Shown piece after piece: positions 1 to 7,871 of a stretch of DNA of 64,000 nucleotides. The stretch is from Ectothiorhodospira sp. BSL-9 (GTDB lineage Bacteria; Pseudomonadota; Gammaproteobacteria; Ectothiorhodospirales; Ectothiorhodospiraceae). The stretch's first letter is position 1, and the number at the start of each line of letters is the position of its first letter. The translations under genes and the position numbers were made by a program. The DNA is taken from the NCBI RefSeq assembly GCF_001632845.1, contig NZ_CP011994.1, forward strand, positions 558,001-622,000, read 5' to 3'. Below the pieces are notes generated by a model. The model saw nothing but the letters and a program-made list of their open reading frames with translations, had not been told where the DNA came from and made no database searches.

Positions 1-226
1 GGCTGGTGGTCTCGGCGATGGCGTCGGCTCCGCGGATGTCCCTCACCATGAAATCAACGGCAAAGCCGATGTTGTCCTGCAATGCGCTGAAGCGCTGGGT
101 TTCCCGGTAGGCGACCTGGTTGCCCAGGAATACATGGATCACCCCGGCGGTGAGGATCAGGCCGATGACCAGGGCCACCATGAGTTCGACGAGGGAGAGG
201 CCTTTTTGTTGTTTGGCGTGTTTCAT
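1..226 (-). CDS. pilW: Type IV pilus minor pilin PilW, N-terminal part
   Basis: Reverse-strand reading from the ATG at 226 gives about 75 residues, and the gene runs off the left edge of the window. The N-terminus has a short basic leader, a GLSLVE prepilin cleavage motif with Glu at mature position 5, and a hydrophobic helix. A PilW-like stretch follows (VFLGNQVAYRETQRFSALQ, then VRDIRGAD). PilW is a minor pilin of the priming complex for type IV pili in the inner membrane. The start codon overlaps the pilV stop (TGATG), so the two genes are probably translationally coupled. Confidence 0.85.
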   Translation of the reverse strand, partial: MKHAKQQKGLSLVELMVALVIGLILTAGVIHVFLGNQVAYRETQRFSALQDNIGFAVDFMVRDIRGADAIAETTS

Positions 227-717
227 CAGGAATTCCCGTTCGTAATGTTCACGGGCAAGCGCACACGGTAGTCAAATCGGGTCTCATCCTCCTGGTTTTG
301 ACCCTGTTCCTGGAAACGCCCTTCTGCCCAGCGGACGCTGATCACGCACACATTGTCGTTTTCGCAGGTGATGTTGGCGTCGCTCATCCCGGGGAGAGAC
401 ACGGCATGGTTGCCGTCCTCGTCCGTGCCGGCCTGATGCATCCAGTCGTCTCGCCAGTCATCCCTGACCGACTCCACATCGGCCTCGGTGAGTGCTCCGC
501 CCTCCTCTGCCAGTTTGATCCACAGCCGCTCCCCCGCATCCGTGGCGATCACGCTGGCCACGGTGCGCTGATAGGCGGAGTGAGAGCTCTGCATCCCCAG
601 CAACTGCAACCCGGCCAGCCCCAGCAGGCCTACAGACAGGACGAGCAGGGCAACCAGGGCCTCGATGAGGGAGAAGCCGGATTGGGGTGGTCGGGTTGTG
701 TGGGGTGTGTCGGTCAT
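226..717 (-). CDS. pilV: Type IV pilus modification / minor pilin PilV
   Basis: The 163-residue product begins with a 14-residue leader and the prepilin motif GFSLIEALVALLVLSVGLLG (cleavage after Gly14, Glu5 of the mature form present), followed by the LGLAGLQ..GMQ stretch typical of PilV. PilV is a minor pilin that helps prime pilus assembly. It lies immediately upstream of pilW with a 1-base stop/start overlap, the usual order in fimU-pilV-pilW-pilX-pilY1 clusters. The gene upstream in that order is not present; a non-coding stretch and pilA follow instead. Confidence 0.9.
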   Translation of the reverse strand: MTDTPHTTRPPQSGFSLIEALVALLVLSVGLLGLAGLQLLGMQSSHSAYQRTVASVIATDAGERLWIKLAEEGGALTEADVESVRDDWRDDWMHQAGTDEDGNHAVSLPGMSDANITCENDNVCVISVRWAEGRFQEQGQNQEDETRFDYRVRLPVNITNGNS

Positions 718-1093
718 GGCGTAGGCGTCCTCTCATTACTATGACCGATGATACGCCTCGGCATTACCAGTGGGCCGCCGGGTGGTGGGATTTGGGGGAT
801 GGATCACAGGGAGCAGTCATGTGTGCCAGGGGCGTGCTGGACGGGGGGAGCCTGGCGCTGCAACTCATCGGTAAAAGCCTACCGCTCACATTCACCTGGG
901 CTCCCCTCTCCCGCGAGCGGGAGAGGGGCTGGGGGTGAGGGTGCGGCTTGGTGGGGGCGTTGGCACGGGGTTGGTCGGCTTCCTGGGCTGGTGGCATGGG
1001 TTTATCAGTGCCACCCCTTTGCTCAGCCTGTGCCAGTGGAGCCTGCTGGATCACGAAACACCCGCTCATCCCGGATAAGGAACCGCTTATGGG
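718..1093. other. Intergenic region between pilV and the pilA promoter
   Basis: No convincing gene was found here; ORFs in both directions look like GC-rich noise. The stretch separates divergent pilV and pilA and holds the hairpin repeat at 903-928. Confidence 0.6.
903..928. repeat. Palindromic repeat (CTCTCCCGC hairpin)
   Basis: A 12-bp perfect inverted repeat (CCCCTCTCCCGC / GCGGGAGAGGGG) has a 2-base loop and is followed by GGGGGTGAGG. A shorter relative lies at 32789-32813. It looks like an intergenic repetitive element. There is no T-tract, so it is not an obvious intrinsic terminator. Confidence 0.7.
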
Positions 1094-1110
1094 TTGGCCC
1101 GGGATCTGCA
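1094..1110 (+). promoter_or_regulatory. Sigma-54-type promoter of pilA
   Basis: The sequence TTGGCCCGGGATCTGCA has GG and GC separated by exactly 10 bases, as at -24/-12 sites. It lies about 78 bases upstream of the pilA start. RpoN/PilR control of pilA is established in Pseudomonas and relatives; use of this particular site is inferred. Confidence 0.6.
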
Positions 1111-1187
1111 ATATCTCTGGTGCGTAAGGCCGAAGTAGCTGGCCTTGGACCGATGGAATGACTTTTTTATAGACGAGGTGTTTCGTG

Positions 1188-1604
1188 ATGCAGAGACAAC
1201 AAGGTTTTACTTTGATTGAACTGATGATCGTGGTGGCGATTATTGGGATTTTGGCGGCGATTGCGCTGCCGGCTTATCAAAACTATACGGTTCGCGCTCA
1301 AGTCTCCGAGATCATTCTTGCGGCTTCCGCAGGACGAACTGATATTTCCGAATATGTATCAGTGGAAGGCGAACTTCCACCGGCCACCTACACAGTGGAA
1401 ACACAGCAATCGACAAAGGTGGCAAGCTCAACATGGGATGGTACTGATGTAATTGTTACCGCGGCTACTGGCATACATGACGACGTAGACGGGGAAACAA
1501 TTAACTTGCGTCCTAACGTAACGGGCAATACTGCGAACTGGACCTGTGGTGGCTCAATCCCCGCTAGATTCCGTCCAGCGAGCTGTAGAGACTTCGATAT
1601 CTAG
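1188..1604 (+). CDS. pilA: Major type IV pilin PilA
   Basis: The product is a 138-residue type IVa pilin: a 6-residue leader ending in Gly, then [20 protein letters not shown] (Glu5 present) and a globular C-terminal part with a Cys pair (TWTCGG and ASCRDF) that would close the D-region disulfide loop. The ATG at 1188 is preferred over the adjacent in-frame GTG at 1185; GAGGT at 1175-1179 is a suitable ribosome site. A sigma-54-like promoter lies upstream and a hairpin terminator downstream, so it is probably a single-gene unit. It forms the pilus fibre after processing by PilD. Confidence 0.93.
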   Translation: MQRQQGFTLIELMIVVAIIGILAAIALPAYQNYTVRAQVSEIILAASAGRTDISEYVSVEGELPPATYTVETQQSTKVASSTWDGTDVIVTAATGIHDDVDGETINLRPNVTGNTANWTCGGSIPARFRPASCRDFDI

Positions 1605-1667
1605 AAACGGCGGGTAAGGACAGGCACTTTTCTTGACCTGACTCTTGCCTAGACGGAAACACCCTGA

Positions 1668-1696
1668 CCCCGGCCTCGTGCCGGGGTTTCTTTTTG
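1668..1696 (+). terminator. Rho-independent terminator after pilA
   Basis: A GC-rich stem (CCCCGGC / GCCGGGG) with a 5-base loop is followed by TTTCTTTTT, about 65 bases after the pilA stop. Confidence 0.85.
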
Positions 1697-1746
1697 GGAC
1701 GATGGGGACGATGAGCTTTTAGGAGCAAGGAGCAAGGGAGAGCAAG

Positions 1747-1962
1747 GAGCAAGGGACAGGCACTTCTGACCATCCCAGTCAGCCTTTCGCCCCCTACCGC
1801 TTATGTTCAACGCCCACCCGCCCCATTGACCGTCATTTCCTCGCCTGGGAATCGCCCTCCGGCCTCGGGCTCCCCCGACATCTTCCTCAAAGCACGAACG
1901 GCACCCACAAGCCAGCCTCGGCACAGCACCGCAGCCTGTTAGAAACCGTTCAGCAAAGCCCC
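1747..1962. repeat. RAYT 3'-flank repeat unit with GACAGGCACT motif
   Basis: This starts with AAGGGACAGGCACTTCTGAC and continues into a roughly 200-base block that reaches the 3' end of RAYT copy 1. Near-identical blocks precede the 3' ends of the RAYT copies at 2972, 5993 and 12245, and partial copies occur within 5318-5992. The block is therefore part of the transposed or duplicated unit. No gene was seen in it. Confidence 0.8.
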
Positions 1963-2658
1963 TCAGGCCGCTGATCGTCGTCGCTGCTGACGATACACGG
2001 CCTCAAACCGGGTGCTCTGGTCCAGCCAGTGGTCGGGGTTGATGCCCAGACGCTGCAAAATGGGCGGCTGCGTGCTGGCAATGGCGCCCTTTTTCCTTGG
2101 GTCGATGGCCCGCCCGGTGTAGTCCACCAGGGCCAGGTAATCCTCGAAGGCGAACGGAATGCCGGTCTGCTCCGCCTGCACGCACGCGCCCTCGAAATGC
2201 AGCAGCGGTTTCACCTTGCCGTCGAACCGCAGCAGGGCGTCCAGCTGCATCTGCTCGCGCACGGCCCTAGCCAGGTTGAACCGGGGCGTAATCCGTTCCC
2301 GGATGCTGGTGTGCTCCGAGTCCTCCGGAGTGGCCGCCATCCCGGCGCGCACCGGGTTGAGATCCACATAGGCCATGCAACTGAGCAGCGCCGCCTCGGT
2401 GCGCAGCGCCTGGGACTTGAAGCGCGCTTCCCAGAAATGCCCGGTGCAGCCATCCTCCCGGTTGGCCTGGCGGGCAATGGGCTCATTCAGGCACTTCATG
2501 AACCAGCTCAGGTCCGCCAGCCGCCGCCGGTAGCACTGGGAAAATTCCGCCACCTGGGCCAGCTCAAAGCTTTCCTGTGGGTCTCCGGCCAGATACCGCT
2601 GGACCGGCAGCGGCCCCTTGAACAGGCAGCTCCAGCGCCGCAGCACCTCGTCATCGGA
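1963..2658 (-). pseudogene. RAYT transposase copy 1, 5'-truncated
   Basis: The reverse strand encodes residues about 88-317 of the RAYT found complete at 2972-3925, from SDDEVLRRWS to the C-terminal RRRSAA. The first third, including the HUH motif, is missing. At 2659 the homology stops and a GACAGGCACTC repeat begins. An open frame continues upstream through the repeat, but that extension is chance. The catalytic-Tyr region (AYVDLNPVRAG) remains, but without HUH the protein cannot be active. Confidence 0.9.
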
Positions 2659-2971
2659 CCTGTTCGGAGGCAAGGGACAGGCACTCCCGACTCCCGATCT
2701 GAAGTGGTCCAATTGTAGCGGACACCCCGTTAAGCCTCGTCGTGAAGCAAGGCGTGAAGCAAGGGACAGGCACTCCCGACCATCCCGCTCAGCTTTTCGC
2801 CCCATACCGCTTATGTTCAACGCCCACCTGCCCCGTTGACCGCCATTTCCCCGCCTGGGAATCGCCCTCCGGCCTCGGGCTCCCCCGACATCTTCCTCAA
2901 AGCACGAACGGCACCCACAAGCCAGCCTCGGCACAGCACCGCAGCCTGTTAGAAACCGTTCAGCAAGCCCC
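2659..2971. repeat. Repeat block between RAYT copies 1 and 2
   Basis: Two GACAGGCACTCCCGAC motifs (near 2676 and 2765) flank a short unique stretch. The roughly 200-base RAYT 3'-flank block then leads into the end of RAYT copy 2. No gene was seen here. Confidence 0.8.
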
Positions 2972-3925
2972 TCAGGCCGCTGATCGTCGTCGCTGCTGAC
3001 GATACACTGCCTCAAACCGGGTGCTCTGGTTCACCCACTGATCCGGGGTGATGCCCAGTCGCTCCAGGATGGGCGGCTGCGTGCTGGCAATGGCGCTCTT
3101 CTTCCTCGGATCGATGACCCGCCCGGTGTAGTCCACCAGGGCCAGGTAATCCTCGAAGGCGAACGGAATGCCGGTCTGCTCCTCCTGCACGCACGCGCCC
3201 TCAAAATGCAGCAGCGGTTTCACCTTGCCATCGAACCGCAGCAGGGCGTCCAGCTGCATCTGCTCGCGCACGGCCTGCCCCAGGTTGAACCGGGGCATGA
3301 TCCGTTCCCGGATGCTGGTGTGCTGCGATTCCTCCGGGGTGGACGCCATGCCGGCCCGCACCGGATTGAGATCAACATAGGCCATGCAACTGAGCAGCGC
3401 CGCCTCGGTGCGCAGCGCCTGGGACTTGAATCGCGCCTCCCAGAAATGCCCGGTGCAGCCATCCTCCCGGTTGGCCTGGCGGGCAATGGGCTCATTCAGG
3501 CACTTCATGAACCAGCTCAGGTCCGCCAGCCGCCGCCGGTAGCACTGGGCAAATTCCGCCACCTGGGCCAGCTCAAAGCTTTCCTGCGGCGCTCCGGCCA
3601 GGTACCGCTGGACCAGCAGGGGCCCCTTGAACAGGCAGCTCCAGCGCCGCAGCACCTCGTCATCGGACCACCGCTCGGCGTGCGTCGGCTCCAGCTTGAC
3701 CACCAGGTGATAATGATTGGACATGACCGCGTAGGCGGCGATGTCCACGGCGAACAGGGAGGCCAGCAGCCGGATACGGTCCTCGATCCATTGCCGGCGG
3801 TGTTCATAGCTCTTGCCAGTGGCGTGATCCTGGCCACACAGGAAGGTGCGCCGCACACAGCGCGAGACGACGTGGTAGTGAGGGGTGTCGGTGACCGATA
3901 TCTGCTGGCAACGGGGGCGTGGCAT
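2972..3925 (-). CDS. REP-associated tyrosine transposase (RAYT) copy 2, full length
   Basis: The 317-residue product belongs to the Y1/TnpA_REP transposase family. The HUH motif is NHYHLVV (His71, His73) and the catalytic tyrosine is Tyr183 in AYVDLNPVRAG, aligning with the known Tyr115 helix of E. coli RAYT (YIYINPV). RAYTs are single-strand nucleases that mobilise REP/REPIN sequences. The start has a strong ribosome site (CCAGGAGGGACAC). The gene diverges from a BrnT/HTH pair across 139 bases, an arrangement repeated at 5993-7677 and 8910-10198. Copies at 5993 and 12245 are nearly identical, which points to recent duplication. Confidence 0.93.
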   Translation of the reverse strand: MPRPRCQQISVTDTPHYHVVSRCVRRTFLCGQDHATGKSYEHRRQWIEDRIRLLASLFAVDIAAYAVMSNHYHLVVKLEPTHAERWSDDEVLRRWSCLFKGPLLVQRYLAGAPQESFELAQVAEFAQCYRRRLADLSWFMKCLNEPIARQANREDGCTGHFWEARFKSQALRTEAALLSCMAYVDLNPVRAGMASTPEESQHTSIRERIMPRFNLGQAVREQMQLDALLRFDGKVKPLLHFEGACVQEEQTGIPFAFEDYLALVDYTGRVIDPRKKSAIASTQPPILERLGITPDQWVNQSTRFEAVYRQQRRRSAA

Positions 3926-4064
3926 GTGTCCCTCCTGGACGATGGTTCACCGGCCAGATCCATGGGCCGTGGAACAACAGCCTACCGCGAGGTAAGAGGC
4001 CAGGCCAAGGCCGGGAACCGCCATTGCGTTTGCCGGAGGTAGGCCAATGAACTACTCTTGACCC
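3926..4064. promoter_or_regulatory. Shared intergenic region between divergent RAYT and brnT (copy A)
   Basis: The 139-base spacer is conserved almost base for base at 6947-7085 and 9469-9607. It must hold the start signals of both the leftward RAYT (GGAGGGA ribosome site) and the rightward brnT. No clear -35/-10 pair was recognised. BrnT-type operons usually autorepress here. Confidence 0.5.
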
Positions 4065-4319
4065 ATGGATTTCGAATGGGATGAGGTCAAAAGCGAAGCA
4101 TGCTTTTCCGGGCGGGGCTTTGATTTTGCCTACGTCGCCAGAGCCTTCTACGACCCAGACCGCGTAATTCAGGAGGATGCCCGCCATAGTTATGGTGAAG
4201 AGCGTTATCAACTGTTGGGCAAGATCGAACAGCGCGTGTTCGTGGTGATCTACACGCCCAGGCGTGGGCCATCCGCATCATCTCGGCACGCAAAGCCAAC
4301 CAACGTGAGGTTAATCGCT
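4065..4319 (+). pseudogene. BrnT toxin copy A, frameshifted
   Basis: It encodes the first 67 residues of a BrnT-family RNase toxin (FEWDEVKSEACFSGRGFDF, then YGEERYQLLGKIEQRVFVVIY). Near 4268 the sequence reads CGTGGGCCAT where the intact copy at 7086 reads CGTGGCGCCAT. The missing base puts the reading frame into that of the antitoxin and creates an open toxin-antitoxin fusion of 196 codons. The last BrnT strand (IRIISARKANQRE) is lost, so toxicity is probably abolished. The copy at 9608 carries the same deletion. Confidence 0.85.
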
Positions 4320-4655
4320 ATGAAAACAGTGCGCGTGAGGATTGATCCGGCAGTCCCGGAATCACTGACCTCCGGACGTATTGACACTGCCCGGGTGGAT
4401 GCCACCACCGAAGCCGATATTGCCAGGCAAGCGGCCGCTGATGAAGCAGCTGCCATGCAGGACGCGGCCAAGTTCGTACGCCGCGTTCGCAAACGTCTAG
4501 GTTTGAGCCAGGCCGAGTTCTCAAAAAAAATTGACGTACCCTTGGAGAGCATTCGCAACTGGGAGCAAGGCAAACGCTGCCCCACGGGCGCTGCCAAATC
4601 GCTGCTCAAGGTGCTGGATAAAGCCCCTGAAGCAGCGCTCGCCGCACTGCACTGA
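4320..4655 (+). CDS. XRE-like HTH antitoxin paired with BrnT (copy A)
   Basis: The 111-residue product has a C-terminal helix-turn-helix (VRKRLGLSQAEFSKKIDVPL, then SIRNWEQGKR) and an Ala-rich N-terminal half. It has its own ATG and a GAGGT ribosome site 8 bases upstream, so it can be made even though the toxin frame in front is broken. The role of neutralising and repressing the BrnT partner is inferred from position and the HTH; the protein is not a BrnA homologue. Identical copies are at 7342 and 9863. Confidence 0.8.
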   Translation: MKTVRVRIDPAVPESLTSGRIDTARVDATTEADIARQAAADEAAAMQDAAKFVRRVRKRLGLSQAEFSKKIDVPLESIRNWEQGKRCPTGAAKSLLKVLDKAPEAALAALH

Positions 4656-4771
4656 CGATGCGCAGCCACGCAGACACGCAGACAAGGCGGACAGACAGAC
4701 AAGGGAGGCAAGGGACAGGCACTCCTGACCATCCCGCCATGGCCAAGCCCCATCTCGTGGAGGCACTCACC

Positions 4772-5038
4772 ATGTCGCTGGCTCAGGAATGGATGGATCG
4801 GGGAGAAGCCAAGGGAATCCAAAAATGCATTCAGAAGGGAATCCAGAAGGGCGTCCATCAGGGCGAGGCCCAGATGCTCGTGTGGCTGCTGGAACAAAAG
4901 TTTGGTCAGCAGGCACTCAAGGCCTATCGGCAGTCCATCGAAACGGCAGACGCACACCAGATCAAGACCTGGTCTGCCCGACTGCTCAGCGTCGACAGCA
5001 TTGAGGACGTCTTCAAGGACGATTTCCCCGTGCAGTGA
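4772..5038 (+). CDS. Orphan C-terminal domain of an Rpn-family protein (copy A)
   Basis: The 88-residue ORF starts MSLAQEWMDRGEAKG, continues through an IQKG repeat and ends in the C-terminal domain typical of Rpn / PD-(D/E)XK transposase-like proteins (LLEQKFG, then TWSARLLSVDSIEDVF). The nuclease domain is absent. A strong ribosome site (GTGGAGG) sits 9 bases before the ATG at 4772. In E. coli the C-terminal part of Rpn proteins is made separately and inhibits the full-length nuclease, so this may be a free inhibitor. It may equally be a remnant. The copy at 10315 is identical. Confidence 0.6.
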   Translation: MSLAQEWMDRGEAKGIQKCIQKGIQKGVHQGEAQMLVWLLEQKFGQQALKAYRQSIETADAHQIKTWSARLLSVDSIEDVFKDDFPVQ

Positions 5039-5078
5039 GAGACTGGGTGTAAAGAAGACAGTGAACCAGCCTGCCCCC

Positions 5079-5170
5079 GTGGGAGCTGGCCTTGCCGGCG
5101 ATGCGCTGCGCCAGCAGTGCCCGGGCCAGGCCATGTGCCCGCCGCCTTCGCGGGCGAGGCCCGCTCCCAC
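5079..5170. repeat. REPIN (inverted REP doublet), copy 1
   Basis: The arms GTGGGAGCTGGCCTTGCCGGCG and the inverse of a second REP ending GAGGCCCGCTCCCAC enclose about 45 bases. The arms match the well-known Pseudomonas REP core (GTGGGAGCGGGC). Copies of identical length lie at 10622-10713 and 18661-18752, and a disrupted one at 20148-20229. Confidence 0.88.
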
Positions 5171-5992
5171 AAGGTACTGGTCAACGAACCAGGCGGGTGC
5201 CGCGCCAAAGGGATGTGGGGCATCCACTGAGCCAGCAATACCCTGCCCCGACCGATCTGAATCCATCTCCCACCAGCCAAACAACCGCCCGTTGACGCCT
5301 CGACGGTCTTGTATTAATTTACTGAACGGGGAGAAGGGACAGGCACTCCTGACCATCCCGCTCACCCTTTCGCCCCCTACCGCTTACGCTGCCACAGGGA
5401 GGCAAGGGACAGGCACTCCTAGGGCAAGTAAGGGACAGGCACTCCTGACCATCCCAGTCAGCCTTTCGCCCCATACCGCTTATGTTCAACGCCCACCCGC
5501 CCCATTGACCGCCATTTCCTCGCCTGGGAATTAAAGGCGAGGCAAGGGACAGGCACTCCTGACCATCCCGCTCACCCTTTGGAGCTCGAAGTAAGAGACA
5601 GGCACTCCTGACCATTCCACTCAGCCTTTCGCCCCCTACCGCTTATGTTCAACGCCCACCCGCCTCGTTGACCGCCATTTCCTCGCCTGGGAATCGCCCT
5701 CCGGCCTCGGGCTCCCCCCGAGGCAAGGGACAGGCACTCCTGACCATCCCGCTCACCCTTTCGCCCCCTACCGCTGAAGTAAGAGACAGGCACTCCTGAC
5801 CATTCCACTCAGCCTTTCGCCCCCTACCGCTTATGTTCAACGCCCACCCGCCTCGTTGACCGCCATTTCCTCGCCTGGGAATCGCCCTCCGGCCTCGGGC
5901 TCCCCCGAAATTCCCCTCAAAGCATGAACGGCGCCCACAAGCCAGCCTCGGCACAGCACCGCAGCCTGGTAGAAACCGTTCAGCAAAGCCCC
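5171..5992. repeat. Cluster of partial RAYT-flank repeats and GACAGGCACTC motifs
   Basis: After the 147-base REPIN downstream flank (shared with 10714-10865), the stretch is an array of at least seven GACAGGCACTCCT motifs (near 5339, 5408, 5432, 5547, 5595, 5730 and 5779). Each is followed by a different length of the RAYT 3'-flank block, and the last block runs into RAYT copy 3. Spacing and lengths are irregular, so it is not a CRISPR array. No gene was seen. Confidence 0.82.
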
Positions 5993-6946
5993 TCAGGCCG
6001 CTGATCGTCGTCGCTGCTGACGATACACTGCCTCAAACCGGGTGCTCTGGTTCATCCACTGATCCGGGGTGATGCCCAGTCGCTGCAGGATGGGCGGCTG
6101 CGTGCTGGCAATGGCGCCCTTTTTCCTTGGGCCGATGGCCCGCCCGGTGTAGTCCACCAGGGCCAGGTAATCCTCGAAGGCGAACGGAATGCCGGGCTGC
6201 TCCGCCTGCACGCACGCGCCCTCAAAATGCAGCAGCGGTTTCACCTTGCCATCGAACCGCAGCAGGGCGTCCAGCTGCATCTGCTCGCGCACGGCCTGAG
6301 CCAGATTGAACCGGGGCGTAATCCGTTCCCGGATGCTGGTGTGCTCCGAGTCCTCCGGAGTGGCCGCCATCCCGGCCCGCACCGGGTTGAGATCCACATA
6401 GGCCATGCAACTGAGCAGCGCCGCCTCGGTACGCAGCGCCTGGGATTTGAATCGCGCCTCCCAGAAATGCCCGGTGCAGCCATCCTCCCGGTTGGCCTGG
6501 CGGGCAATGGGCTCATTCAGGCACTTCATGAACCAGCTCAGGTCCGCCAGCCGCCGCCGGTAGCACTGGGCAAATTCCGTCACTTGGGCCAGCTCAAAGC
6601 TTTCCTGTGGGGCCCCGGTCAGATACCTCTGGACCAGTAGTGGCCCCTTGAAAAGGCAGCTCCAGCGCCGCAGCACCTCGTCATCGGACCAGCGTTCAGC
6701 TTGGGTCGGCTCCAGTTTGACCACCAGGTGATAATGATTGGACATGACCGCGTAGGCGGCGATGTCCACGGCGAACAGGGAGGCCAGCAGCCGGATCCGA
6801 TCTTCGATCCATTGCCGGCGGTGTTCATAGCTCTTGCCAGTGGCGTGATCCTGGCCACACAGGAAGGTGCGCCGCACACAGCGCGAGACGACGTGGTAGT
6901 CAGGGGTGTCGGTCACCGATATCTGCTGGCAACGGGGGCGTGGCAT
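5993..6946 (-). CDS. REP-associated tyrosine transposase (RAYT) copy 3, full length
   Basis: The 317 residues are nearly identical to the copy at 2972, with HUH His71/His73 and Tyr183 intact. Differences are few, for example Asp instead of His at residue 16 (DYHVV) and ATPEDSEH in place of STPEESQH. Ribosome site, upstream spacer and divergent brnT match copy A. It belongs to the only module in which the brnT reading frame is whole. Confidence 0.93.
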   Translation of the reverse strand: MPRPRCQQISVTDTPDYHVVSRCVRRTFLCGQDHATGKSYEHRRQWIEDRIRLLASLFAVDIAAYAVMSNHYHLVVKLEPTQAERWSDDEVLRRWSCLFKGPLLVQRYLTGAPQESFELAQVTEFAQCYRRRLADLSWFMKCLNEPIARQANREDGCTGHFWEARFKSQALRTEAALLSCMAYVDLNPVRAGMAATPEDSEHTSIRERITPRFNLAQAVREQMQLDALLRFDGKVKPLLHFEGACVQAEQPGIPFAFEDYLALVDYTGRAIGPRKKGAIASTQPPILQRLGITPDQWMNQSTRFEAVYRQQRRRSAA

Positions 6947-7085
6947 GTGTCCCTCCTGGACGATGGTTCACCGGCCAGATCCATGGGCCGTGGAACAACA
7001 GCCTACCGCGAGGTAAGAGGCCAGGCCAAGGCCGGGAACCGCCATTGCGCTTGCCGGAGGTAGGCCAATGAACTACTCTTGACCC

Positions 7086-7367
7086 ATGGATTTCGAATGG
7101 GATGAGGTCAAAAGCGAAGCATGCTTTTCCGGGCGGGGCTTTGATTTTGCCTATGTCGCCAGAGCCTTCTACGACCCAGACCGCGTAATTCAGGAGGATG
7201 CCCGCCATAGTTATGGTGAAGAGCGTTATCAACTGTTGGGCAAGATCGAACAGCGCGTGTTCGTGGTGATCTACACGCCCAGGCGTGGCGCCATCCGCAT
7301 CATCTCGGCACGCAAAGCCAACCAACGTGAGGTTAATCGCTATGAAAACAGTGCGCGTGAGGATTGA
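7086..7367 (+). CDS. brnT: BrnT-family toxin, intact copy B
   Basis: The 93-residue product has the full BrnT fold pattern: N-terminal FEWDEVKSEACF, central YGEERYQLLGKIEQRVFVVIY, and the final strand GAIRIISARKANQREVNRYE. BrnT toxins are RelE-like RNases neutralised by a co-transcribed antitoxin. The 3' end overlaps the HTH gene by 26 bases, and the pair diverges from RAYT copy 3. It is the only unshifted copy of three. The partner is an XRE-like HTH protein instead of BrnA. Confidence 0.88.
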   Translation: MDFEWDEVKSEACFSGRGFDFAYVARAFYDPDRVIQEDARHSYGEERYQLLGKIEQRVFVVIYTPRRGAIRIISARKANQREVNRYENSARED

Positions 7368-7677
7368 TCCGGCAGTCCCGGAATCACTGACCTCCGGACG
7401 TATTGACACTGCCCGGGTGGATGCCACCACCGAAGCCGATATTGCCAGGCAAGCGGCCGCTGATGAAGCAGCTGCCATGCAGGACGCGGCCAAGTTCGTA
7501 CGCCGCGTTCGCAAACGTCTAGGTTTGAGCCAGGCCGAGTTCTCAAAAAAAATTGACGTACCCTTGGAGAGCATTCGCAACTGGGAGCAAGGCAAACGCT
7601 GCCCCACGGGCGCTGCCAAATCGCTGCTCAAGGTGCTGGATAAAGCCCCTGAAGCAGCGCTCGCCGCACTGCACTGA
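7342..7677 (+). CDS. XRE-like HTH antitoxin (copy B)
   Basis: The same 111-residue protein as at 4320, here behind an intact toxin with which it overlaps. The GAGGT ribosome site lies inside the toxin gene, which fits coupled expression. The C-terminal HTH suggests it also binds the divergent RAYT/brnT promoter region. Confidence 0.85.
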   Translation: MKTVRVRIDPAVPESLTSGRIDTARVDATTEADIARQAAADEAAAMQDAAKFVRRVRKRLGLSQAEFSKKIDVPLESIRNWEQGKRCPTGAAKSLLKVLDKAPEAALAALH

Positions 7678-7734
7678 CGATGCGCAGCCACGCAGACACG
7701 CAGACAAGGCGGACAGACAGACAAGGGAGGCAAG

Positions 7735-7871
7735 GGACAGGCACTCCTGACCATCCCGCCATGGCCAAGCCCCATCTCGTGGAGGCACTCACCATGTCGC
7801 TGGCTCAGGAATGGATGGATTGCCCAGCGGGTGCACCATCTCGCCACGCCGGACGAAGAGGCCCCTTTCCG
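7735..7871 (+). pseudogene. Truncated Rpn C-terminal ORF joined to the 3' flank of a second Rpn gene
   Basis: The ORF seen whole at 4772 starts here at 7794 but is cut after AQEWMD and joined to sequence flanking the 3' end of the leftward rpn gene. The same junction, about 200 bases including the preceding GACAGGCACTC motif, recurs at 17651-17854. The junction was therefore duplicated after it formed. Confidence 0.8.

Noticed and set aside
961-976. TGGCACGGGGTTGG as the pilA sigma-54 site
   Set aside because: Spacing from GG leads to GT, not GC; the site at 1094 fits exactly.
1963-3015. 350-codon ORF as one transposase
   Set aside because: Only the C-terminal 230 residues are RAYT; the front is translated repeat and the end of the next RAYT.
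4250-5365. Long minus-strand ORF (and its copy at 9793-10827)
   Set aside because: Antisense to the antitoxin and Rpn ORFs; its conservation simply reflects duplication of the whole segment.
5318-5992. CRISPR-like array
   Set aside because: Repeats recur at irregular spacing with partial flank copies, no uniform spacers and no cas genes.
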